This document shows positions 16,320 to 23,050 of a DNA stretch of 25,587 nt, piece by piece. A program made the position numbers and the translations under genes. The stretch covers positions 1 to 25,587 of the forward strand of contig CAZSDZ010000042.1 in the NCBI GenBank assembly GCA_964605795.1, written 5' to 3'. The DNA is from JAFGOM01 sp964605795 (lineage in GTDB: Archaea; Halobacteriota; Methanomicrobia; Methanomicrobiales; Methanospirillaceae). The notes under the pieces were generated by a model. It was not told where the DNA came from. It did not search any database and was given only the letters and a program-made list of their open reading frames with translations. How positions within the stretch are numbered: the stretch's first letter is position 1; the number at the start of each line of letters is the position of its first letter.

Positions 16320-16861
16320 GGAACCTCCTTTACTCCGATAAAATACCCGATGATGTTCACGATGCGATGCAGAAGTGGTGTGATGATAAGGATAGCAACC
16401 AGAATCGGAATAGTCACCACTGATACAAACCACGGAAAGTCAAAGAGAAGAAGGAGAAAGAACGCGCCGGCTACAAGGTCGTACTGGTCTGCATAGAGCC
16501 ACTCTTCGCCCTGTTTCTTGTTTAATCTTCGTTTGAAAAAACTTTTTCCGAGATCACCGAAAAGAGATCCTGTTGCAAGTAATAGAACAGAGAGGATTGT
16601 CAGGCGCGGAAGCGGCACGAGAAATCCTGACTCCTGAATAGATATCTGAACAAACCCGATAAATATCCCTGAAAAAACTCCTCCAAACAGCCCACGCCAT
16701 GTCTTTCCGTTACCAAAGACTCGCCTGCCGTCCCGCCAGTTTTTCCCCATATCAATCGGGATCTTCCCACCGATTGCCGCTGCTGCTGAATTCGGCAGAT
16801 ACGCCGGCATCATAATCCAGACTGCAGATGCAACAACTACCGCAATTGTCTCTAAATAAAT
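16313..16861 (-). CDS. carS: CDP-archaeol synthase, probable ATT start
   Basis: Integral membrane enzyme that activates unsaturated archaetidic acid (2,3-di-O-geranylgeranylglyceryl phosphate) with CTP to CDP-archaeol, the branch-point precursor of archaeal polar lipids. Family segments are IPIDMGKNWRDGRRVFGNGKTWRG, GSLFGDLGKSFFKRRLNKKQG and YADQYDLVAGA, which include the CTP/Mg site. The only ATGs (16813 and 16810) fall inside the first membrane helix at WIMMPAYLPN. The frame is open to 16879 and encodes the rest of that helix (YLETIAVVVASAV), with no ATG, GTG or TTG. ATT at 16861 gives 182 residues, near the family norm; ATT at 16846 is a second candidate. A TATA box lies about 55 nt upstream, and the Shine-Dalgarno is weak (AAAGGGG). 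First gene of the carS-pyrE-purD-argF operon. Confidence 0.88.
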   Translation of the reverse strand: MYLETIAVVVASAVWIMMPAYLPNSAAAAIGGKIPIDMGKNWRDGRRVFGNGKTWRGLFGGVFSGIFIGFVQISIQESGFLVPLPRLTILSVLLLATGSLFGDLGKSFFKRRLNKKQGEEWLYADQYDLVAGAFFLLLLFDFPWFVSVVTIPILVAILIITPLLHRIVNIIGYFIGVKEVPW

Positions 16862-16881
16862 ACGCTTCCAACCCCTTTCTC

Positions 16882-16947
16882 AGTACTAACTCTATTACTT
16901 GAAAAATAACTGATATAAATATTCGGAAACCACATACAATAGTACTA
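16882..16947. promoter_or_regulatory. Shared divergent promoter of carS and the radical SAM gene
   Basis: A near-symmetrical TATA element (GATATAAATA, 16912-16921) can serve both strands. The palindromic hexamer AGTACT occurs at 16882-16887 and 16941-16946, each close to the predicted start of one divergent transcript, about 27-32 nt from the TATA centre. In the plus copy it extends to the palindrome GTACTAGTAC (16942-16951). Confidence 0.5.
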
Positions 16948-16970
16948 GTACATCGCATGGAGGAATTTTC

Positions 16971-18485
16971 ATTTTAATTAAAAATACGAAAAGTATCTGT
17001 CCTGAGTGTAAAGTTATCCTTGATGCCTCAATAATCGAGGAGGACGGACAGGTATATATTGAGAGGAGATGCCCGGACCATGGGGTGATACGACATCTCT
17101 ACTGGAGTGATGCCGATATGTACCATCGGTTTGACTCGTTTGAATCGATCGGGAGGGGCATTGTAAATCCACAAAAAGTAGTTAAAGAGGACACCTGTCC
17201 TGCAAATTGTGGTATCTGTAATTTTCATCAGTCACAGACGTTACTAGCAAACATCGACCTCACAAACCGGTGCAACCTTTCATGCGAATTCTGTTTTGCA
17301 AATGCCAAAGCATGCGGGTATGTGTATGAACCTTCTTTTGACCAGATTATAGAGATGCTCTCAATGCTCCGTAATCAGAAGCCAAACCCGGTTCCTGCAG
17401 TTCAGTTTGCCGGTGGTGAACCAACACTCCGGACAGATCTCGATGCCATTGTCAAAAAAGCCAGGGAACTCGGGTTTCTTCAGGTTCAGCTCGCAACAAA
17501 TGGAATCGTTCTTGCACAGAAACCCGAAAGGGCGCAGGAATTAAAGGATGCCGGTGTAACTACCATCTATCTTCATTTTGACGGGACCACGAAAGAGACG
17601 AACTTTAAACTGGTTCATGATAAGAAAGCCATCGAGCATTGCCGGAGTGCCGGGCTTGGTATTGTCCTTGTTCCAACAATTATCGGAACAAAAAATGATC
17701 ATATTCTCGGGGATATTATCAGGTTTGCTGCAGATAATGTAGATATTATCAGGGGTATAAACTTCCAACCGGTCTCTTTTACCGGTGCCTGTTCCCCAGA
17801 AGCACTGGAGAGGGAGCGGATTACTATCCCGGACCTTATTGACGGGATCAGTAAACAGACCGATAATATCATTAAAAAAGGAGACTTCTACCCGGTGCCT
17901 TGTGTTATTCCGATATCTGACTTTGTTGAGGAGTATACCGGGTCATCCCAGGTTCGTTTTACTGCCCATCAGCACTGTGGTGCAGCTACCTATGTTTTCG
18001 TCACCGGGGACGGGCTGGTCCCGGTTACAAATCTCATCGATGTGGACAAATTTTTTGAAACCATTCATCAGATGGCTCATAAAATTGAGAATAAAGGAAA
18101 TATCAGAAAGAAACTGATTATTTTAAGAACCCTGCGGGAGATGAAACGCTCCATGAAGGGTTCAGGAATTGAGACAAATACCCGGTTCTGGAAGATCCTC
18201 GGAAAGACTCTTATCTCCCATAATTTCAAGGCACTCTCTGCCTTCCATTGGAATGCCATCTTTGTCGGGATGATGCATTTTATGGATAGTTATAATTATG
18301 ATGTCAACCGCGTGAAACGTTGTTGCATTCATTATGCTACCCCGGAAGGATCGCTTATTCCTTTTTGCACCTATAACAGCGGCCCGGTATACCGCGAAGA
18401 GATCTGGAGCAGAAACCGTCAGATGGCTGCAGTGATTAATCCTGTAAAAGAAGCACAAATTGATACGGTAAGTCAGGTTTCATAA
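16971..18485 (+). CDS. Radical SAM protein of the MJ0619 / tetraether lipid synthase (Tes) family
   Basis: Radical SAM enzyme of the group that includes Methanocaldococcus MJ0619 and tetraether (GDGT) synthase Tes; members have been assigned to biphytanyl C-C coupling and to pterin methylation. The cluster motif CNLSCEFC places C101, C105 and C108. Further cysteine sets are CPEC...CPDHG (10-37, rubredoxin-like), CPANCGIC (76-83), HCGAATYV, and KRCCIHY...PFCTYN, matching the multi-cluster layout of Tes. The CPEC...CPDHG part lies upstream of GTG 17085, so that start is too late. The frame holds no ATG, GTG or TTG further up; ATT 16971 lies 7 nt after GGAGG (16959-16963) and gives 504 residues. 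Divergent from carS, which supports a lipid role; the MptN-like gene follows. Tes is favoured over pterin methylase. Confidence 0.88.
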   Translation: MLIKNTKSICPECKVILDASIIEEDGQVYIERRCPDHGVIRHLYWSDADMYHRFDSFESIGRGIVNPQKVVKEDTCPANCGICNFHQSQTLLANIDLTNRCNLSCEFCFANAKACGYVYEPSFDQIIEMLSMLRNQKPNPVPAVQFAGGEPTLRTDLDAIVKKARELGFLQVQLATNGIVLAQKPERAQELKDAGVTTIYLHFDGTTKETNFKLVHDKKAIEHCRSAGLGIVLVPTIIGTKNDHILGDIIRFAADNVDIIRGINFQPVSFTGACSPEALERERITIPDLIDGISKQTDNIIKKGDFYPVPCVIPISDFVEEYTGSSQVRFTAHQHCGAATYVFVTGDGLVPVTNLIDVDKFFETIHQMAHKIENKGNIRKKLIILRTLREMKRSMKGSGIETNTRFWKILGKTLISHNFKALSAFHWNAIFVGMMHFMDSYNYDVNRVKRCCIHYATPEGSLIPFCTYNSGPVYREEIWSRNRQMAAVINPVKEAQIDTVSQVS

Positions 18486-18487
18486 TA

Positions 18488-18494
18488 TTTTTTT
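18488..18494 (+). terminator. Oligo-T terminator after the radical SAM gene
   Basis: T7 begins 3 nt past the stop codon. The following ATP-grasp gene may therefore have its own promoter, although only a weak TATA-like GGATATTTTG near 18507-18516 is visible. Confidence 0.5.
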
Positions 18495-18554
18495 ACACTA
18501 GTAAATGGATATTTTGAGAGATTCTGTCTGATATTCATGCAGTTCAATTAAACT

Positions 18555-19352
18555 ATGATCCATATTATTCCAAAACCAACAGATACAACAACCGATAACT
18601 CTACCGGGATGGTCATACAGGAACTCTCCCTGATGAATGAACCATACCGGTTACTTGATCTCCAGTTATTAAACCCGCTTCATTCGGGCCTTTCCAACCA
18701 GGTTATCTGGGTATGCGGAATCAGGCAGGATGGTTTTGAATTTGAATGTATCAAGTCTCTCTCTCTTTATAATCGTGTTATCAACAGCCCGGAAGCGATA
18801 GTTACCTGTGCAAGCAAGGTGAGCACATCTGCCCTTCTTATGAAGAACAGGATTCCCACTCCTGATACACTCTTTTGTAATGACTATGATACCGCAGCTT
18901 CTTTTATCAGTGACTATCAGAAAGTGGTATACAAACCCACATATGGGTTTGATGGGAACGGGATCGTCCTTATTACGTCTGTCGATGAACTCCCGGATCC
19001 CCCCTGGTATCTCCAGGAGTATATCCCGAATGACCGCGATTACCGTATCTTTGTTCTCGATAATACAGCAGTCGGTGCAATCGTCAGGCAATCTGATACA
19101 CTGACACATAATATCCATCAGGGAGGAACAGGCAGGTCAGTTCCTGTCGATTCGGAGATGGCAGAGATCGCCCGTACAGCGGCCATGTGCATCGGGGTTG
19201 ATTACGGAGGGGTGGATCTTATCCGTGATGGGGATTCCTATACGGTGCTTGAGGTGAACGGAACCCCGAACTGGCACTGTATGACTGCTCCGATTCCTAG
19301 GTACATGGCTGAGTACCTGCAAAAACAGAATAGAGTGATGCAATCACTCTGA
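18555..19352 (+). CDS. RimK/MptN-like ATP-grasp ligase
   Basis: ATP-grasp enzyme of the RimK family, probably tetrahydromethanopterin:alpha-L-glutamate ligase (MptN), which adds the glutamate that turns H4MPT into tetrahydrosarcinapterin. Visible landmarks are VINSPEAIVTCASKVSTSALL (ligand-side segment), KPTYGFDGNGIVLI (ATP-grasp lysine/glycine loop), LQEYIPNDRDYRIFVLD, GGVDLIRDG and the Mg-binding EVNGTPNW. Length is 265 residues, slightly short of typical MptN. It follows the radical SAM gene by 69 nt, the same neighbour order as MJ0619-MJ0620 in Methanocaldococcus (from locus numbering). The 3' end overlaps the convergent UPF0058 gene by 9 nt. Another amino-acid ligase role within the family cannot be excluded. 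Confidence 0.82.
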   Translation: MIHIIPKPTDTTTDNSTGMVIQELSLMNEPYRLLDLQLLNPLHSGLSNQVIWVCGIRQDGFEFECIKSLSLYNRVINSPEAIVTCASKVSTSALLMKNRIPTPDTLFCNDYDTAASFISDYQKVVYKPTYGFDGNGIVLITSVDELPDPPWYLQEYIPNDRDYRIFVLDNTAVGAIVRQSDTLTHNIHQGGTGRSVPVDSEMAEIARTAAMCIGVDYGGVDLIRDGDSYTVLEVNGTPNWHCMTAPIPRYMAEYLQKQNRVMQSL

Positions 19353-19622
19353 GAGTTCTTTTAGGGTTTTATCAGCCAGTTCCCGCATTCGTGCTGAGAT
19401 CCCGACTGAAGAAGAATAGTCTATCTCCTGCATTGCATGTGCAATCTCGTTACCGAGTATAAAAATTGCATATTTATGTTCGAGTTTACTCCGATGCGTC
19501 TGCGTAGGCATGATCTTTAGGGCAGTATAATCAGAGAATTCTGCCGTTGGATCCCGCTCCTGGATATATTCCTTGACCTCAAAAAGCATCTTGTGGAGTG
19601 AAATCAGTTCATCCTTATGCAC
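19344..19622 (-). CDS. UPF0058 family protein
   Basis: Small cytoplasmic protein of 92 residues from an archaea-specific uncharacterised family. Typical features are the opening HKDELISLHKMLFEVKEYI and the central KLEHKYAIFILGNEIAHAM helix. It starts with GTG at 19622; no in-frame ATG is available upstream, GGAAG lies 11-15 nt before it, and a TATA box is correctly placed. Function is unknown. Confidence 0.88.
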   Translation of the reverse strand: MHKDELISLHKMLFEVKEYIQERDPTAEFSDYTALKIMPTQTHRSKLEHKYAIFILGNEIAHAMQEIDYSSSVGISARMRELADKTLKELSE

Positions 19623-19652
19623 ACATACACTTCCATGCTGTACAGATAGAAT

Positions 19653-19666
19653 AAAAAAATATAAAG
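19653..19666 (-). promoter_or_regulatory. UPF0058 TATA box fused to the dnaG terminator T-run
   Basis: CTTTATAT at 19659-19666 (minus strand) predicts a start near 19634 and a leader of about 12 nt. The directly following T7 (19653-19659) is about 20 nt beyond the dnaG stop and can end the dnaG transcript. One short stretch thus appears to serve both as terminator and promoter. Confidence 0.5.
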
Positions 19667-19678
19667 TAATATGGTCTC

Positions 19679-20995
19679 TTAGTGATTCTGGAATCTGATG
19701 AGTCGTATACCTGCAGGTCGTTTGACAATACTCGTAAAGGATGGAGCAGCGATGTATGCAAGGTCATACGGGGTTACCAGATCAATAAGTTTCTGAGTTA
19801 CCACAGCATCGATGACCAGTCCTTTAACCGGGAGAGTGAGCGGGGGAGTAACCACGGCTTTTGGATCATCGGCATCAGTCTCCCTGATACAGGTATGGTC
19901 TGCATCTAAAAATCGTGCCTTGTGTGTACCGACAACCTCGGCAATATGATCAAAGAGTGAATGACAGGCAGCGTTTGGAGGCACGACTGTATCCGTATGT
20001 ACCTTTTCTTCCTGCATCCCGGTTGTATCGCTCGGTTGATCCGCTGTATCAGGAGAATTTTTAAAGAGAGGTCGTAAACCCGTCTCATCATCTCTCTCCT
20101 CACCTTTCTCTTCATCTTCTCTCTTTCCTGACCCTGTGAGAGATGGGTAAAGATTGATTGATTTTCCCGAGATCTCGGTCTCAAGGATGTAGTCTACCGG
20201 AACCTTGTTCTGGAGCGATTTAAAGATCTCTTTCCTTGAGAGATGCTCAACTGAGCTCCCTCGTGGTGGAAAAGCGACAAAATCAATATCCGTGACCTGG
20301 AGAAGTTCCTTTAAGATAAGATCTCCACCCCGGTCTCCGTCAAGAAACGCAGTTGCTGTCTTTCTCCGGCAGAGATCGATAATAGAAGCAGGAACATTCG
20401 TCCCTTCAACCGCAATGGCATTTTTAATCCCGTACCTGAGCAGGTTAATGACATCAGCCCGTCCTTCAACGACAATGACCGCATCTGATATTCGTACATT
20501 CGGACCGCACGGGAGACTTTCATCCCCGTAAATCTCCATCTTCTCAATCCGCTGACTTTCCCTGACTTCATTGATCAGGCTTTCAGCATCAATCGATGTA
20601 TCGTCAAACCGGTCCAGTAAGAGTTCCTTGGCACGGTCAAGTATCTCTCGACGTTTGGTTATCCTGATATCCTCAATAATATTTACGACGATCTCAGATG
20701 AACATGGTCCGATACGGTCAATAGTCTCGATGGATGCCGCGATAATAGCAGTCTCTGCCCTGTCCAGTGAGGATGATATGACGATGGTTCCTGCGCTTTT
20801 TCCCCCGAGACTGCCGATCTTAACGTCAATACGACCCAGGCGTCCGGTCCGTTGCAGATCCTTGATATCCAGTTCTTCACCAAGCAGTCCCTCGGTCTGA
20901 CCAAAGATGGCACCGACTACATCATGGCGCTCAACCACCCCCTCGGTAAAGACATCAAGAACAATACGGTATTTTGAGGTATCCTCTGGTAACAA
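19679..20995 (-). CDS. dnaG: Archaeal DnaG-type primase / exosome-associated TOPRIM protein
   Basis: TOPRIM protein of the archaeal DnaG family, found with the RNA-degrading exosome and able to prime RNA synthesis in tested species. The N-terminal DnaG-specific region includes VVGAIFGQTEGLLGEELD and GRLGRIDV. The TOPRIM core has VVEGRADV (catalytic glutamate) and FLDGDRGGD (acidic pair). A charged, low-complexity linker follows (about 290-330, rich in K, E and D), then the C-terminal domain ending AGIRLIRFQNH. The start is TTG 20995: GGAGG lies 8 nt upstream and the family opening PDTxKY aligns immediately after it. The leader is about 55 nt from a TATA box at 21071-21083. Confidence 0.95.
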   Translation of the reverse strand: MLPEDTSKYRIVLDVFTEGVVERHDVVGAIFGQTEGLLGEELDIKDLQRTGRLGRIDVKIGSLGGKSAGTIVISSSLDRAETAIIAASIETIDRIGPCSSEIVVNIIEDIRITKRREILDRAKELLLDRFDDTSIDAESLINEVRESQRIEKMEIYGDESLPCGPNVRISDAVIVVEGRADVINLLRYGIKNAIAVEGTNVPASIIDLCRRKTATAFLDGDRGGDLILKELLQVTDIDFVAFPPRGSSVEHLSRKEIFKSLQNKVPVDYILETEISGKSINLYPSLTGSGKREDEEKGEERDDETGLRPLFKNSPDTADQPSDTTGMQEEKVHTDTVVPPNAACHSLFDHIAEVVGTHKARFLDADHTCIRETDADDPKAVVTPPLTLPVKGLVIDAVVTQKLIDLVTPYDLAYIAAPSFTSIVKRPAGIRLIRFQNH

Positions 20996-21046
20996 TAATA
21001 GTCCCTCCTTTTTATCATGGCCTTTTGTATCAGAATGATAGGGATC

Positions 21047-21083
21047 ATGACATAATCACTCTGTCATAAGAAAAGATATAACC
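21047..21083 (-). promoter_or_regulatory. dnaG promoter with inverted repeat
   Basis: GGTTATATCTTTT (21071-21083, minus strand) is a good TATA box. Just downstream ATGACA (21047-21052) and TGTCAT (21062-21067) form an inverted repeat with 9-bp spacing spanning the predicted start, an operator-like position. Confidence 0.45.
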
Positions 21084-21119
21084 TGTCACTACGGTGCCAG
21101 ACTGAACATTTCAGAATTG

Positions 21120-21446
21120 TTACAAAAGAGACAGGATAATTTTTTCGAGTTCTTCTTTCCCGATTCCACTGATAAAAATCCTTTTTTTTGAGGAGGTCTG
21201 ACCACTGATGAGCGAGATTTTCGTCTCATTGATATGTAAACTATCAGCAATCAGAGAAATGATTGCTTTATTTGCTTTCCCCGATATAGCCGGAGCTTTT
21301 GTTTTACAGGTTACCGCCTGTCTCCAGGGGTTGTATCCGGCAGGAAAGAGATCAGTACTACTTGCAGGGGTGAGATCGATGGTAATAATGGTGCCATCTT
21401 TCGATTTGGTTATGGCCCTGCTGATATCGGTGATATCGGAAGTCAT
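21120..21446 (-). CDS. DUF167 (YggU/UPF0235) family protein
   Basis: Small protein of 108 residues in the widespread DUF167 family of unknown function. Diagnostic segments are the conserved GYNPWRQAVTCKTKAPAISGKANKAIISLIADSL and the later SGQTSSKKRIFISG. Longer starts (TTG 21482, GTG 21476) exist in frame but would add residues with no family match and lie inside a structured leader. ATG 21446 (MTSDITDISRAI) is preferred. It lies 124 nt upstream of dnaG in the same direction but has a separate promoter region. Confidence 0.88.
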   Translation of the reverse strand: MTSDITDISRAITKSKDGTIITIDLTPASSTDLFPAGYNPWRQAVTCKTKAPAISGKANKAIISLIADSLHINETKISLISGQTSSKKRIFISGIGKEELEKIILSLL

Positions 21447-21452
21447 ACAAAA

Positions 21453-21573
21453 GATTGCGTAATTGTCGCCCGGCACTAACAAACATGGATCACGAGTGGC
21501 TTTTGCCGTTCTTCACCTGTTAAACGCCCTCAGCCGGGCGGTGCCTTGCATGTCGCATCTCCGGGTTGTCCCA
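21453..21573 (-). ncRNA. Candidate structured leader or H/ACA-like guide RNA
   Basis: On the minus strand CGCCCGGC (21533-21540) pairs perfectly with GCCGGGCG (21467-21474), followed directly by ACA (21464-21466). Inside, AACAGG can pair with CCATGTT (one bulge). Above that GGTGA faces GTGATCC, which allows U-U and tandem G-A pairs as in a k-turn. The upper stem ends 15 nt before the ACA, as in archaeal H/ACA guides. A T4 (21449-21452) lies just before the DUF167 ATG. A rival hairpin CGCCC/GGGCG exists, and no target was tested. It could instead be a 5' leader element. Confidence 0.35.
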
Positions 21574-21584
21574 TGGATCACATC

Positions 21585-21604
21585 ATGACGCCCGTCATAT
21601 AATC
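21585..21604 (-). promoter_or_regulatory. TATA box with overlapping palindrome upstream of the DUF167 leader
   Basis: GATTATATGA (21595-21604, minus strand) predicts transcription start near 21573. The palindrome ATGACG-CC-CGTCAT (21585-21598) overlaps the TATA end and lies before the start site, the usual place for an archaeal repressor operator. Confidence 0.45.
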
Positions 21605-21640
21605 ACCCGGGGACCTATTGAAGATGCATTTCTGGCACGG

Positions 21641-22915
21641 TTATTCAATTTGTGTTTCTGGTATATATCCTCTTCCGCACATCCAGTGGGGGGTATGACG
21701 ATATATTGAACCATCCTGATATGCAATCCTCCCATTCATGATAACGATCTCTGGAAATACCGCTTTCATCCCTTCAAAAGGCGTCCATTTTGCCTTGCTG
21801 TGGAGAAGGTCGGGATCTACAATGCTCTGGGAATGAGGATACAGGGCAAAATCTGCACGATATCCCGGTTCGAAACCGGCAGGCAGGATCCCTGCGATCT
21901 GGGAGGGATTATATGATGTCTTTGCCACCAGGTCAGAAAGAGAAATTCGTTTATCTAATACCTGTGCAAGAAGTAGAGGGACCATCGTCTCAAGCCCGGG
22001 TAGACCTGAGGGTGCAGAAGAAAAATCACCTGATTTTTCAATGATAGTATGGGGTGCATGATCAGATGCAATGACATCAATTCTGTTCCACCGTTTCCAG
22101 AGTTCTTTTCGGTCATGTTCCGGCCGGATGGGAGGATTTACCAAAAACCGGGTATCGGTTGGTTCCTTTCCCTCTAAAGAGAGGAGGAGGTGATGGGGTG
22201 TTACTTCTATGATGGCATCACCAATGGCATCCATTCCTGTCCCTGAACTGACATGACAGAAGTATAATCTGCAGTGCTGCCTGTTGCAGCGCTGAACCGT
22301 TCTGACTGCAGCTGCCTCTCCATCCGGGCACCGAAGGGTATGATGAAGGAAAAGATCGGTATCATTTCCGGAAGAAACGGTTTCTGCATGAATTGATGCA
22401 AGTCCCCCGAGACCTGCTATCTCTGATAGTGCGCGGTCAAGAACCTCTTCTGATACTGCCTCCCCATAACTGGAAGGACCGGCAAACGTCTCGCCAAAAT
22501 GTAGGGCACCTGCTCTCCATAACCCTCTGAGATCAGATTCAGCAGTGACACCGGCATTTATCGCAAAATTACACCATGCATCGGTTTTAGCCTCTAAAAG
22601 ACGTGCATGAAATGATGCAACGTCAGTCAGGGGTGGGATCGTATTCGGCTGGTCAACAACAACGGTAACACCACCGGCGAGTGCTGACTGTGTACCGGTA
22701 GTCCAGTCTTCTTTCGGTTTCTGTTTCTTTCCGCCCCGCATATGGACATGAAGGTCAACTGCTGCTGGCAAGGCAAGATACCTGCTACAGGAAATTGTTG
22801 TATCTGCTGATTGTGAACTGCCGACATGAGATACGATACCATTTGTAATCGTTATATCAGCAACGCGACCTCCGGGAAGATGAAGATCGGCAAGAACAAG
22901 CGTCTCCGTATCCAT
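21641..22915 (-). CDS. pyrC: Dihydroorotase (class I)
   Basis: Zinc amidohydrolase that cyclises carbamoyl-aspartate to dihydroorotate in pyrimidine synthesis. The first metal site HVHMR is at residues 56-60, followed by the class I segment KEDWTTGTQSALAGGVT and the substrate-side PNTIPPL. Further metal ligands are in SIHAET, FCHVSS and SDHAPH. At 424 residues it is full length. At the place where many class I enzymes carry the carboxylated metal-bridging lysine (K-x-F-M), this protein reads GETFAGPSSYG. ATG 22915 is the start; there is no clear Shine-Dalgarno, and a TATA box lies about 59 nt upstream. It is separate from pyrE, 5 kb away. Confidence 0.95.
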   Translation of the reverse strand: MDTETLVLADLHLPGGRVADITITNGIVSHVGSSQSADTTISCSRYLALPAAVDLHVHMRGGKKQKPKEDWTTGTQSALAGGVTVVVDQPNTIPPLTDVASFHARLLEAKTDAWCNFAINAGVTAESDLRGLWRAGALHFGETFAGPSSYGEAVSEEVLDRALSEIAGLGGLASIHAETVSSGNDTDLFLHHTLRCPDGEAAAVRTVQRCNRQHCRLYFCHVSSGTGMDAIGDAIIEVTPHHLLLSLEGKEPTDTRFLVNPPIRPEHDRKELWKRWNRIDVIASDHAPHTIIEKSGDFSSAPSGLPGLETMVPLLLAQVLDKRISLSDLVAKTSYNPSQIAGILPAGFEPGYRADFALYPHSQSIVDPDLLHSKAKWTPFEGMKAVFPEIVIMNGRIAYQDGSIYRHTPHWMCGRGYIPETQIE

Positions 22916-22969
22916 CAGTAGTAGTGGTACTGCTGCATGAGAAGATAAAAGAAGGGAATGATACGGATT

Positions 22970-22978
22970 ATTATATCA
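22970..22978 (-). promoter_or_regulatory. pyrC TATA box
   Basis: TGATATAA on the minus strand predicts a leader of about 32 nt. A second A/T stretch (22941-22953) could act instead with a very short leader. Confidence 0.4.
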
Positions 22979-23015
22979 GAACCAGACCGGTAGGTTGTAG
23001 GCCCCGCCGGTTCTG
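22977..23015. other. Stem-loop between the DUF4349 gene and pyrC
   Basis: CAGAACC (22977-22983) and GGTTCTG (23009-23015) can pair, with a partly self-complementary G/C-rich loop; T4 follows on the plus strand. It lies just beyond the DUF4349 stop and touches the pyrC TATA box, so it may separate the two transcripts. Confidence 0.3.
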
Positions 23016-23050
23016 TTTTCCCTTTCAGATGGTCAATATCACTCTTCTTT

